A stretch of 64,000 bases of DNA from Bedellia somnulentella (lineage: Eukaryota > Arthropoda > Insecta > Lepidoptera > Bedelliidae), in the NCBI GenBank assembly GCA_963576735.1, contig OY755189.1:3286001-3350000 (forward strand), in the 5' to 3' direction. Of the stretch, positions 53,304-63,079 are shown in pieces. The notes beneath the pieces were generated by a model. That model saw only the letters and a list, made by a program, of their open reading frames with translations. It had not been told where the DNA came from and made no database searches. Positions within the stretch are counted from its first letter, which is position 1. Each line of letters opens with the position of its first letter. The translations under genes and the position numbers were made by a program.

Positions 53304-53445
53304 CTTTTATCTCTGGATGGGCCTCAAGTTACGAGGGTCCACAACTCCACATGGTCTATCCACTTGTGCATTGGAGGGATGAAGCCAAATAGTGGCTAAA
53401 TCGGGGATGGTGTTTTGAGTTTCGAATACACTGGTCTGTAAAGTT
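53304..53445 (-). pseudogene. possible second-gene fragment of Harbinger
   Basis: Minus strand has an open stretch after an AG acceptor: FETQNTIPDLATIWLHPSNA then VDRPCGVVDPRNLRPIQR and stop. Harbinger elements often carry a second, Myb-like gene, but I see no Myb signature here. Function not assigned. Confidence 0.25.
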
Positions 53446-54065
53446 AAAAAAATGCACATTAAACTTATACAACACATTTATAATCACTCGCATATTCATA
53501 AAGAAACTTATATACTTACTATATCAACAAATAGAACTCCATCCTTGAAATCCGTCTATTTATATTTAAAACCGATAGAAAAAAAACATAACAAAACAAC
53601 ACGAAACGACCATCTTGTTTATATGTGGCAAATAACCCATAGAATGACAACTTCTCTCTGCCAACGTCAACAAAATCTTGAAAATTTCTACCTGTTGAAA
53701 GTTCGTTTACTCAAAGCTGTATAAATGGTATATTATCCATAATGTGTTATGAAACGAGAAAAATATAAGAGTGTATTTAATATACCTACATAAACCTCTA
53801 AAATGGGTAAAATAATTAGCCATAAGCAAAGTGGTAGAAAGACACCAACTAATTTTGAATGAACTTAAATACACACTGAAATAAAAAGTAAAAACCTAAT
53901 TGACCGACGGAAAGTGAACGAATAAACGTCTTCTCGGCCATGAAAGATTTGTCGTCCTCTCTCGACATACAAGACTGTGCTAACAAAAGTGGGAGGAGTC
54001 CGAGAATTTCGGAAGCCACGACAGACGAGATATCTCGACTGTTATTACTTGCTATACTAGCGCCG

Positions 54066-54143
54066 CTGGTGACGATGTCACGTGAGGTTAGTAGAATTGT
54101 TATCTCTGCCAACTCCTTCGTGGATAAACGGCGTGAGGCGTCT
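54066..54143 (+). repeat. SINE-A, right piece (after Harbinger)
   Basis: GGTGACGATGTCACGTGAGG, CTCTGCCAACTCCTTCG, GGCGTGAGG complete the copy broken at 50418. Confidence 0.8.
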
Positions 54144-54328
54144 TAGTTATGAGTTGTTTTTTTTAATGTCAAACCAGATCATAAGCAATCCACTAGTAAA
54201 AAGCATCGTATCCATATTATAAGGACCGTTTTGTCCCTATTGTTTCAGCTAGTAAGCGTTGCAGTAGGAACCCATCGTCAATGATTTTTTATTTGACTAT
54301 ATGCTGCCTAATCTATTTCTAAAATTTA

Positions 54329-54674
54329 AAACGACATGATAGCTCAATGGGTAGAACACCAGTTAACGTGCAAGCGACTAGTGTTCAAACCAATTTGTCT
54401 TTTCTAAAGACATTATGTGTGGTTAATTTATCATGGTTGTTAACGGTGAGGGAAAACATCGTGAGGAAACCCACATGACTGAGTTGTACTTAGTCATGTG
54501 ACAGTGTATTTGTACAAAACGGCGATAGGCCTGCCCCCTATCTCATGAGTACACTGTCCATGCAAAACGTGGGTACTCTGGACACCAGGTGACAAAGTCA
54601 CGTGATGTTCAGAAGTATTAGTACCTCTGCCAACCCCTTCGGGGATATTCGGCGGGAACGTTTATGTTACGTTA
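54329..54674 (+). repeat. SINE-A, full length
   Basis: CATGATAGCTCAATGGGTAG head, damaged B box (AGTGTTCAAACC), intact body with ACACCAGGTGAC, and TTTATGTTACGTTA tail. Confidence 0.9.
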
Positions 54675-54857
54675 AAATTGAAAATTGACCATCGAATTTC
54701 ATAATCCCTGTTTTCCACGTCTTTTGGTAAAGAAAGTTGGAAATGTTTACTCGGGTGGTAAGTTTTCTAAGGCTAGGCAAATAGCAAATATTTTGTATTA
54801 ACCTGGAAACCCTCTCAAACTTCATTTATAAAGTTTTCTATATCTCATTAACACGTA

Positions 54858-54962
54858 AACGAAGCTAGAGAGGTTTGTCAGGATCGTACAAAGTGGCGAT
54901 CGATAGTCTCTGCCTACCCCAATGGGAACTAATGGCGTGAGTATATGTATATATGTATTCAT
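54858..54962 (+). pseudogene. RTE 3' fragment
   Basis: AACGAAGCTAGAGAGGTTTG to GGCGTGAGTATATGTATATA; encodes NEAREVCQDRTKWRSIVSAY. Confidence 0.8.
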
Positions 54963-54974
54963 GTATTCATGTGT

Positions 54975-55132
54975 TGCTGTGTAGTGTCGGCTTAGAATAA
55001 CACTACCCCATTTCTACCCGTGGGTGATCGTAAGAGGCGACTAAGGGTATAGGGGCTTTTTAAGTGATTTTTGGGCGATGTAGTTTGAGACCCGTCACCA
55101 AAAACATTTATTATTACCATCTTTTCCCCAAT
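54975..55132 (+). repeat. RepB copy, 3'-truncated
   Basis: Head to CATCTTTTCCCC, then cut by the SINE-C block. Confidence 0.85.
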
Positions 55133-55676
55133 TTAATGTTTTTTGACATGAATTCCTCATGTGGGGATTATTACTCATAAATAAAAGATGTTATTAAAGG
55201 AAAGAAAATTTTTTTTTTTTTTATTCATATTTATTTATTGCTTCATGTGGTATACATAGGTGGTACAATTTATAGAAGTAGCCGTAACATGAGCCCTGCA
55301 AGGGCACTGCAATGTCTTAAAATAATTAACAAAAGAACATTTAAATTTAAACATTAGATAACAAAGATTAAACATTAGATTTCGACACTGGCGGGGTTCG
55401 AACCCGCGACCTTCGGGTATACGCCCCCGTCGCTCTGCCAACTGAGCTACAATGTCAGTTGGCATCCAGCGCGAAATTTCTCTATCCTTTGTTTCTTTTT
55501 TTTACACGTTCAAGTAGTGTTTGCGTTTCCTACCTCCGAATTTTAACTAATTCGGACGGCCACTTGTCAACCTTTTCAGATAGAATGCAAATGTTGGAAA
55601 CGCCTAACTATTACGTAATTTAATGTTTTTTGACATGAATTCCTCATGTGGGGATTATTACTCATAAATATAAGTG
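55133..55676 (-). repeat. SINE-C unit with tRNA-like cassette (left half of inverted pair)
   Basis: Minus strand order: direct-repeat block (55618-55676), GTAATAGTTAGGCG, AATTCGGAGGTAGGAAAC, GAAATTTCGCGCTGGATG, tRNA-like cassette (55384-55457), AAATTTTCTTTCCTTTAATA, then the same direct-repeat block again (55135-55190). The cassette has a 7 bp acceptor stem with one G-T pair, a 4 bp D stem and a 5 bp T stem, but a poor anticodon stem. A ~166 bp insertion lies at 55213-55378. Confidence 0.8.
55213..55378 (-). mobile_element. poly-A-tailed fragment inserted in SINE-C
   Basis: Minus strand ends AGCAATAAATAAATATGAAT followed by a poly-A run, so a truncated retrocopy. It breaks AAATTTCGACACTGG of the SINE-C arm. 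Source family not recognised. Confidence 0.65.
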
Positions 55677-55830
55677 TAAAAAAAAAAGAAACAAAGGATA
55701 GAGAAATTTCGCGCTGGATGCCAACTGACACTGTAGCTCAGTTGGCAGAGCGACGGGGGCGTATACCCGAAGGTCGCGGGTTCGAACCCCGCCAGTGTCG
55801 AAATTTTTCTTTCCTTTAATAACATCGTTG
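55677..55830 (+). repeat. SINE-C tRNA-like unit (right half of inverted pair)
   Basis: tRNA-like cassette at 55726-55798: acceptor GACACTG/CAGTGTC, D arm GCTCAGTTGGCAGAGC, T arm GCGGGTTCGAACCCCGC. The anticodon region CGGGGGCGTATACCCG allows only a 4 bp stem with an 8-nt loop and no U33, so I do not call a functional tRNA. Confidence 0.82.
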
Positions 55831-55913
55831 CGCATATTAATACTAATCATTTTAGAGAGTTCTGACTTATCTTTGATGGAATGATAGTCTTGAGCTTATG
55901 TACGTAAATTATT

Positions 55914-56161
55914 ACATACAAACATATACTCACGGCCATAATTACCAAAAAGGGGTAGTCCGAACTTCAAGCCTAGAAACTCCTCAGCCACATTTGGAAG
56001 TTGATAGGGGAGAAGATAGTAGAAATAAAGTATCGTTGGTGATGGGTCTCCAACCGCATCGCCTAAATACTACTTGAACAAAAACCCCATACCTTTAGTC
56101 GCCTCTTTCAACATCCGTAGGTACAGCAGGGTAGTGACATTCTAAGCCGGCACTACCCGGC
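55914..56161 (-). repeat. RepB copy
   Basis: Full length, older subfamily; ends CACTACCCGGC. Confidence 0.85.
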
Positions 56162-56189
56162 TATATGTGTTATTTATATGTGTGTTATA

Positions 56190-56245
56190 TAATATTAAAC
56201 TTCGTTGAGTTATTATCCCATAATACAAGTCATACACTATACGGC
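56190..56245 (+). repeat. SINE-D 3'-end fragment
   Basis: TAATATTAAACTTCGTTGAG, ATCCCATAATACAAG; partial. Confidence 0.45.
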
Positions 56246-57460
56246 ACGTAAATTATTCGTTTTATTATTTGATTGCTTGACTCACGACTGTATGCCACTC
56301 TTAACTAAGGCCAAGAAAATCCAATAAGTGAAATTGCCTATTCATATCATACATCTTGAACGTAACTCTATCTTCATAAAATATGTGAAAGTCTAGAGCT
56401 TGATTGAAAAAAAGGAGCAAATTCAATTGAGAAAAGCAACAAAATGCTTTTGCTTAAAAGTTACTGGCGATATACGAAATGGTAAGGAAATCTTAAGAGC
56501 GACTATCTCCATCGAGACCCCTGGGCATAGTGCGTCGCGATGGTGGCGCCTCCATGTCGGGAACATTTCAGTTTCAGTTTAGCGCGGAACCGTTCGTGGA
56601 TGGCCGTCTGCTCACTCCCAACGTCTCTACATCGATTTTAGTGTACAACAACTTAACTGTATCCTAAAACCACACGAAAATCAACCTTATTGCAATAGCT
56701 GTAAGTTCATTGAAGTGTAATAAAGTTGTTTTTTTAATGAAACATATGTGCAGTGGATGTGGTCGAGCAGTGAATTTTGACAGTTATCTTTTTTTGAGTG
56801 AAAGAAAATAGGTGAGATTTGTGGTTCGGGTTTTGGTGATATTTTTTCATGGTGAGTTTCTTATCCTATATTTAATTTTAAAATATTATTTTAGTTAGCA
56901 TAAACTAAGTAAAAATAGAACTTGATATCAAAAAGTGGTTCGTAATTTTCGTGCTACTTATTTTTTTATAATGATATCTTCAAAAATCTTGAATTAATTA
57001 CTTACTGAATATTTATCAATGCGAGTATGATACGAGTAAAATATTTTACTGAATTGTTTTATTTAGTTGTTAAGAATAACATTAATTTCTTCTAGTTATT
57101 TTTGAACGTAATAATGTTTTGAAGGTTTTTGAAAATATATTTGTACAACACTGCCATAATAAAATTTAATTGGAATTCTTTACTGTCCTTTATGGCTTAA
57201 TAAAAATTTGAAGAAAATAAAAATAATAAATTATTACAAAAGTAAGACTATAATTAACAATTCTTGTTATCTATCCAAATATATAAAATAAAAAATAAGT
57301 GGCTTCTTTCAAATAAACCTAAGCAAATAAGCAATATTAAATAACAAACTATATTTAAATAATTTATTTCAAGAGAGCTGTCGCATAATGACAATTTGGG
57401 CTTTGAAGCTTCTTAAATTATATATATCACTTTTTACAACATTTTCTTTAAATTTTCTTT
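56246..57460. other. repeat-poor stretch
   Basis: Longest part without a recognised mobile element. 56510-56640 is GC-richer than its surroundings; the rest is AT-rich. The 60-codon frame at 56400-56582 has no recognisable domain. Confidence 0.5.
56568..56706 (+). promoter_or_regulatory. candidate promoter and non-coding first exon
   Basis: Two arthropod initiator-like TCAGTT sites (56568-56573, 56574-56579) precede a GC-rich tract, and a consensus splice donor GTAAGT follows at 56701-56706. No TATA box or protein start is identified. Weak, sequence-pattern evidence only. Confidence 0.22.
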
Positions 57461-57685
57461 GCCGTGTAGTGCCGGCTTAGAATGTCGCTACCCCATTCTA
57501 CCCACGGGTGTCGTAAGAGGCGACTAAGGGTATTGGGGCTTTTTATTAGATTTTGGGCGACGCGGTTGGAGACCCATGACCAAAAACCTTTTTTTTACCA
57601 AAAGTGGCTGAAGAATTTATATTTCCTTAGCTCTGGCTACCCCTTCTAGGGAAATATAGCAGTGAGTATATGTATGTATGTATGT
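57461..57685 (+). repeat. RepB copy
   Basis: GCCGTGTAGTGCCGGC head and (TATG)n tail; a deletion before CCAAAAGTGGCTGA. Confidence 0.86.
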
Positions 57686-57687
57686 CT

Positions 57688-57762
57688 TTACCAGAATTTC
57701 AAAGAGGCTTAGTTTCTGAGGCTCTGGCTACCTCGTTTTAGGATATATAGATGTGAGAATAT
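57688..57762 (+). repeat. RepB 3'-end fragment
   Basis: CTGAGGCTCTGGCTACCTCG to GTGAGAATATATT, directly after another copy. Confidence 0.65.
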
Positions 57763-57954
57763 ATTGTTTGTGTATCTGGGTTAGTTTAAAATAATATTTT
57801 ATTAAGAATCGTTAATTATTCATTACCTGATACATTTAAATCGCCATCGCCGATATATTTTACATAAAACAGACATGAAGACAGAATTGCTTTTTGTTTC
57901 AAAGCATAATATCAGTGAAATATTGAAACATAAAATAATTTGACAGCTTTTTTA

Positions 57955-58202
57955 TACATACATACATATTCTCACGGCTATATTTCCCTAGAAGGGGTAG
58001 CCAGAGCTAAGGAATTATAAATTCCTCAGCCACTTTTGGAAGTTGAGTGGGGAAAAGATGGTAAAAATAAAGGTTTTTGGTGATGGGTCTCCAACCGCAT
58101 CGCCCAATAATCCAATAAAAAGCCCCAATACCCTTAGTCGCCTTTTACGACACCCGTGGGTAGAAAGGGGTAGCGACATTCTAAGCCGGTACTACACGGC
58201 AC
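57955..58202 (-). repeat. RepB copy
   Basis: Full length, ACCCGTGGGTAGAAAGGGG subfamily. Confidence 0.88.
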
Positions 58203-58235
58203 AATCAGATTAATAAATAAACAAACACTTTAATA

Positions 58236-58415
58236 CACACGCCATTAGTTCCCATTGTGGTAGGCAGAGACTATCGATCGCCACTTCGTACGATCCTGGC
58301 ATAACTCTATAGCTTCAGTCACATTCATCAATCTTTTCATGCACGCTCTTTTATTCGTTATACTTCGGACGTCTGCCTTTTTAAGCAATTTTTCTATTTG
58401 GTTCAAATGTGTCCT
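58236..58415 (-). pseudogene. RTE C-terminal fragment
   Basis: Minus strand: CCTCCTTTGG-proximal start, KAD/NE/KRAC codons, then DRTKWRSIVS region ending ...AACTAATGGCG. Equivalent to 36.66-36.76 and 41.14-41.22 kb. Confidence 0.75.
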
Positions 58416-58625
58416 CCAAAGAAAATATATACATTTGTAGGATAATTAAAGGCTGAAAACTTTCTACTATTTAGTGTGCCTTTATGCGTAGTTAATTGAC
58501 GGACAATGTTACGAATTTTTAATCTTCATTCTTGATATAATAATGATGTGTTTCTTAAAAATAATGACAAAATCTATTTGAAAACCCGTTAAGTTCTAGA
58601 AATTATAGCCTACAAATTAAGAGAG

Positions 58626-58870
58626 GCCGTGTAGTGTCGGCATAGAATAACACTACCCCATTTCTTCCGGTGGGTGTACGTAAGAGGCGACTAACGGTAT
58701 TGGGGCTTTTAAGGGATTTTTGGGCGATGCGGTTGGAGACCCATCACCAACAACCTTTATTTCACCATCTTTTCCCCACGCAACTTCCAAAGGTGGCTGA
58801 GGAATGTCTCATTCCCGAGCTCTGGCTACCCCTCAAGGGATTTATAGCCGTGAGTATATGTATGTATGTA
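58626..58870 (+). repeat. RepB copy
   Basis: Complete 245 bp young-looking copy. Confidence 0.9.
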
Positions 58871-59340
58871 CAATTTGCACTGGGTTAAACACTTATTATT
58901 TTCGAACACATTTTGATTACTTTAAAGATAATTTACAAGTTTTTAGCATAATTCGGAGGCTCGAGTTTACTAATGCGCCTCATTGAAGTAATTACGTTAT
59001 CAGTTTTCAAATGGAAAAAAAATGTAATTAACTCCTCAAACTTAGCTCTTCTACGAATGTTATTGAATTGCCTGTCTTTGCTTCTTTTGAATATCATACA
59101 CAAGCACATTTAATACAATTTAGTCATAAATAAATAGTTTTCTGCTATGTAAATAACAAGTGAATTTGTCTGTAATTTTCCGAAAAATATGTAAAATAGC
59201 CACAAAATATTGGCGCAAATGGAGGGTGGCTCTATCCCAAGTGAGTATATGTAGGTATCTACGTATAATATTAGTTTACCAATAGCAAATATTTTTTCAC
59301 GTTTATTAATCAAACCAAATTAGAGAACAGGACTTTTTAG
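58871..59340. other. unassigned stretch
   Basis: AT-rich, nothing supported. Confidence 0.45.
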
Positions 59341-59599
59341 GCGAAAATTGGGTTGGAAACCCGATAATAACAATCCTTTATTTTACCGTAGATTACCTTG
59401 AAAAATTCAAAAATGGTTAGGAAATGGAGGTCTCCATACTCGTTATATCAGAACGGGATATCAACAACGTTACTTTATTTCTACCATCTTGTCCCTTATC
59501 AACTTCCATATGTTGCTGAGGAGTTTTTAGCTCTTTAGAGATTTAGCTCTGCCCCTTTTTTGGGATTTATGGCCGTGAGTGTGTGTATGTATGTATGTA
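59341..59599 (+). repeat. RepB copy, decayed
   Basis: GGGTTGGAAACCCGATAATA, TACCATCTTGTCCC, GGCCGTGAGTGTGTGTATG; head missing. Confidence 0.65.
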
Positions 59600-59673
59600 A
59601 ACTTTCAGAGTGGCAAAATGTACCCGCCCCCGCTCTAACTATTGGAATGATGAATAAACAATTAAACTGTTAT

Positions 59674-59870
59674 TAAAGTCTCTACATAGACAGACGTTTT
59701 TAATACGCCACTAGATTCCACTCCAAAAATCATTGTAAATATGGGAAAGTAAATAAGACAAGGTTCGTTAGCTACAGCTTTAGTTCAAATTGTTAAAAAG
59801 AGCTTCACTAATAAAATTCATCTGCGCTTCCAACCGAACCAACGTAGAGCTAACATCGTGAAAGTAAATT
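59674..59870 (+). repeat. ~200 bp block, copy 1 of 3
   Basis: AGACGTTTTTAATACGCCAC, GAGCTTCACTAATAAAATTC, CATCGTGAAAGTAAATTC. Recurs at 60379 and, broken, at 60970. Confidence 0.85.
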
Positions 59871-60350
59871 CATACATACACATACTCACGGCGATAAATC
59901 CCAGAAAGGTGTAGCCGGAGCTTTACAGCTAGGAACTCCTCAGCCAAATCTGAAAGTTGATAGGGACAAGATGGTGGAAATAAAGTATCGATGGTGATGG
60001 ATCTCTAACCGCATCGCCCAAAAACCACTTTAAAAAAACCCATACCGTTAGTCGCCTCTTACTACACCCATGGGTAAAAAGGGATATCTAATAAAAGCAC
60101 TACCCCATTTCTTCCGGTGGGTGTACATAAGAGGCGACTAACGGTTTTGGGGCTTTTGAGGGATTTTTGGGCGATGCAGTTGGAGACCCATCACCAACAA
60201 CCTTTATTTCACCATCTTTTCCTTACACAACTTCCAAAAGTGGCTGAGGAATTTCTGACTCCTTAGCTTTGGCTACCCCTTCTAGGGATTTATAGCCGTG
60301 AGTATATGTATGTATGTATGTATGACATTCTAAGCCGACAGTCCACGGCA
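59871..60350 (-). repeat. RepB copy (outer), split
   Basis: 59871-60088 and 60325-60350 (GACATTCTAAGCCGACAGTC) form one copy, interrupted by a plus-strand RepB. Confidence 0.82.
60089..60324 (+). repeat. RepB copy (inner), slightly 5'-truncated
   Basis: Starts at AATAAAAGCACTACCCC, lacking the first ~18 bp; ends (TATG)n. Confidence 0.85.
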
Positions 60351-60378
60351 ATTATAATAAATGTACTATAATACTGTT

Positions 60379-60577
60379 ATTCCAGACACTACATAGCCAG
60401 ACGTTTTTAATACGCCACTGAATTCACTCAAAAAATCATAGAAAAGATGGGAAAGTAAATAAGACGAGGTTCGTTAGCTATCGCTTTGGTTCAAATTGCT
60501 GAAAAGAGCTTCACTAATAAAATTCATCTGCGCTTCCATACGAACCAGCGTAGAACTAACATCATGAAAGTAAATTC
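60379..60577 (+). repeat. ~200 bp block, copy 2 of 3
   Basis: See 59674-59870. Confidence 0.85.
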
Positions 60578-60636
60578 AACCTATCGGAAATTGTACACTC
60601 AGAATACAAAGACAATATGTACTTAAAACTGTTAGT

Positions 60637-60680
60637 TGCTGTGTAGTTTTGGCTTAGAATAGCACTACTCCATTTCTTCC
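60637..60680 (+). repeat. RepB head only
   Basis: GCTGTGTAGTTTTGGCTTAG to CCATTTCTTCC, then unrelated AT-rich sequence. Confidence 0.75.
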
Positions 60681-60732
60681 TGTATTTTATTTTTTTATAT
60701 ATATATATATTACCACTTCGGAAGTTAACATT

Positions 60733-60961
60733 CATACATATACCTACTCACGTCCTTAAATCCCTAGAAAGGGTAACCAGAGCTTCAGAAAAAAAACATC
60801 TCAGCCGCTATTATTGGTCGAGGGTTGGTTAATAAAAGTGACGAGTCTCAAACCACATCGCCCAAAAATCTCTTAAGAAGTCCCAATACCTTTAGTCACC
60901 TCTTACGATCACCCATGGTAAGAAATGGGGTAGTGCTATTCTAAACTGATACTACACAGCG
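60733..60961 (-). repeat. RepB copy
   Basis: Nearly full length with small deletions. Confidence 0.8.
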
Positions 60962-61051
60962 TGAAAAAAATATTGAAAAGATGGAAAAAAGAACTTCACT
61001 TATAGAATTCATCGGCACTTCCATACCAACCAACATAGAGCTTATAAATAA

Positions 61052-61127
61052 AGGAAAGAAAAATTTCGACACAGGCGGGAATCGAACCCGCGACCTCGGG
61101 TATACGCCCCCGTCGCACTGCCAAATG
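61052..61127 (-). repeat. SINE-C tRNA-like unit (left half of second inverted pair)
   Basis: Minus strand TGCGACGGGGGCGTATACCC, GCGGGTTCGATTCCCGC, TGTGTCGAAATTTTTC. The acceptor 5' half and part of the D arm are missing. Confidence 0.75.
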
Positions 61128-61336
61128 GCAGAAACACTACTTCAAAGTGTAAAAAGAAACAAACGATAGAAGAATTTCGCACTGGCAGCCATTGACACGG
61201 TAGCTCAAATGGCAGAGCGACGGGGATGTACACCCGAGGTCGTGGGTTCGATTCCCGCCTGTGTAGAAATTTTTCTTTCCTTTAATTATCTTTTATTTAT
61301 TTGTAATAATTCCCACATGAGGTTTTTATGAACAAA
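61128..61336 (+). repeat. SINE-C tRNA-like unit (right half of second inverted pair)
   Basis: AAACACTACTTCAAAGTG leader, AATTTCGCACTGGCA, cassette GACACGGTAGCTCAAATGGC ... GTGGGTTCGATTCCCGCC, AAATTTTTCTTTCC, and the CCCACATGAGGTTTTTATGA end. Confidence 0.78.
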
Positions 61337-61383
61337 CATTCAAACAACATAGAACTATCATTATGAAAGTAAATTATGCGTGT

Positions 61384-61465
61384 GTATCCCATAATACAAG
61401 TTCTACTTATTTTGGGGCTAACTTGATCTATGTATAATATGTCCGTATATATTTTTAAATTAACT
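61384..61465 (+). repeat. SINE-D 3'-end fragment
   Basis: ATCCCATAATACAAGTTCTA, TTTGGGGCTAACTTGATCT. Matches the body of 63421-63654 in the opposite orientation. Confidence 0.65.
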
Positions 61466-61595
61466 CAAGTTTGCTAGACGGCTAAAACTTATGTAATAAA
61501 TTATACTACAAATTTAATAATACTGAAAAAAGTTGGCTTCTTTGGTTGCTAGCTTGTGATGTTTGTAAACGTGGTTTAAAGGCTTTGTTTTCTTT

Positions 61596-61850
61596 GCCGT
61601 GTAGTGTCGGTTTAGAATAGCACTACCCTATTTCTTCCAGTGGATGTACGTAAGAGGCGACTAACGGTATGAGGCTATTAAGGGAATTTTGGGCGATGCG
61701 GTTGGAGACTCATCACCAACAACCTTTATTTTTACTATCTTTTCCCCAATCAAATTTCCAAAAGTGGCTGAGGAATTTCTAATTCTTTATCTCTGGTTAC
61801 CTCTTTTAAGGGATTTATAGCCGTGAGTATATGTATGTATGTATGTATGT
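61596..61850 (+). repeat. RepB copy
   Basis: Full length with a long (TATG)n tail. Confidence 0.88.
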
Positions 61851-62052
61851 ATTTTTTCTTTTAGGAATATAGGCCCGATTTTTAGGAATATATATTTGAA
61901 TTTTATATAGTATAAGTATATAATATACAAGGTTTAACTTACTCTTGCAATATTTGTTTAGAAACCAACAATAATAGTTTACTTTATGACTTTACTTATT
62001 TCAAATGCTTGCGTTCAGAATACTAATGTAAACTAATACATACAAGTTGTTT

Positions 62053-62550
62053 GCTGTGTAGCATCAGCTTAAAAGAGTACTCCCCATTTCTACCCATGGG
62101 TGTTCGTACATACATACATATACTCACGACTATAAATCCCTAGACGGGGTAGCCAGAACTAAGGAATTATAAATTCCTCAGCCACTTTTAGAAGTTGAGT
62201 GGAGAAAAGATGGTAAAAATAATGGTTTTTGGTGATGAGTCTCCAACCGCATCGCCCAAAAATCCAAAAAAAAGTCCCAATTCCCTTAGTCGCCTCTTAC
62301 GACACCCTTGGGTAGGAAGGGGTAGCGACATTTTAAGCCGGCACTACACGGCTTAGTGATCGTAAGAGGCGACAAAGGGTATTTAGGCTTTTTAAGTGAT
62401 TTTTGGGCGACGCTGTTGGAGATCCATCACCAAAAATATTTATTTTACAATCTTTTCCTCACTTGACTTCCAAAAGTGACTAAATAAGTTTTCTGATTCT
62501 GAAGATCTGGCTCCCCCTTTTAGGGAGTTATAGCCGCAAGTATACAGATT
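62053..62550 (+). repeat. RepB copy (outer), split
   Basis: 62053-62108 and 62356-62550. Interrupted by the minus-strand copy at 62109-62355. Confidence 0.85.
62109..62355 (-). repeat. RepB copy (inner) with 9 bp target duplication
   Basis: Flanked by GTGTTCGTA (62100-62108) and GTGATCGTA (62356-62364), one difference. Full length. Confidence 0.88.
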
Positions 62551-63000
62551 TAAGTATGTTTGTCGTTTCGTTTAAACTCACTTTAAATCATGTGTGTGTT
62601 TGATGTATTTCAGAGATTGCAAAGGCTGAGTATGTTTGTAAAATAAAGTCGTTTAAGACCGCTATAAAATAAAAAGAATGACATTTCCAAAGGCTTTACA
62701 GTGCTCCATAGTCAGTAAATTGCTTTATCGTAAGTAGCAATAGGAAACCGCGCGTTTCCATCCAAGGATAACCTATTTCGGGCTCTTTTTGTTACCTTTG
62801 TTTCTGTATCTTTGGATAAAAAATACTTTATTCGGTTTGAATCTCACCACATCTCATACATAAAAGTGAATGAGAGATTTGAGTTTTTTTAAGCATTTAG
62901 TCAATGTGAATTAAAATGTATTCGATAATTTAAGCAATGAAATATAGAACTATTATTTTCAATTACATAAAATTTATTTTATTTATGTTATCTAAGAACA
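62551..63000. other. unassigned stretch
   Basis: Nothing recognised. Confidence 0.45.
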
Positions 63001-63079
63001 CATTGACGATGTCACGTGATGTTCAAAAGTATAAGTGCCACTGCCAACGCCTTCGGGGATATACGGAAGGAACGTTTGA
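63001..63079 (+). repeat. SINE-A 3'-end fragment
   Basis: GATGTCACGTGATGTTCAAA, GCCACTGCCAACGCCTTCGG, GGAACGTTTGAG. Confidence 0.7.

Larger units (their letters stand above)
50419..54065. mobile_element. PIF/Harbinger DNA transposon, decayed
   Basis: 3647 bp with imperfect terminal inverted repeats CGGYGCTAGTA...AAGTAAT (18 of 24 positions match between 50419-50442 and the reverse complement of 54042-54065). Inserted in SINE-A at ACAC|CWG|GTGAC with CAG on the left (50416-50418) and CTG on the right (54066-54068), read as a 3 bp CWG duplication with one mutation. Two transposase-like fragments remain; most of the DDE nuclease is deleted or replaced. Confidence 0.75.
60970..61378 (+). repeat. 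~200 bp block, copy 3 of 3, split
   Basis: 60970-61045 and 61342-61378 join as one degenerate copy of the block at 59674. Interrupted by the SINE-C inverted pair. Confidence 0.65.

Noticed and set aside
55726..55798. functional tRNA gene
   Set aside because: Acceptor, D and T arms fit, but the anticodon arm is defective and the cassette is repeated within SINE-C.
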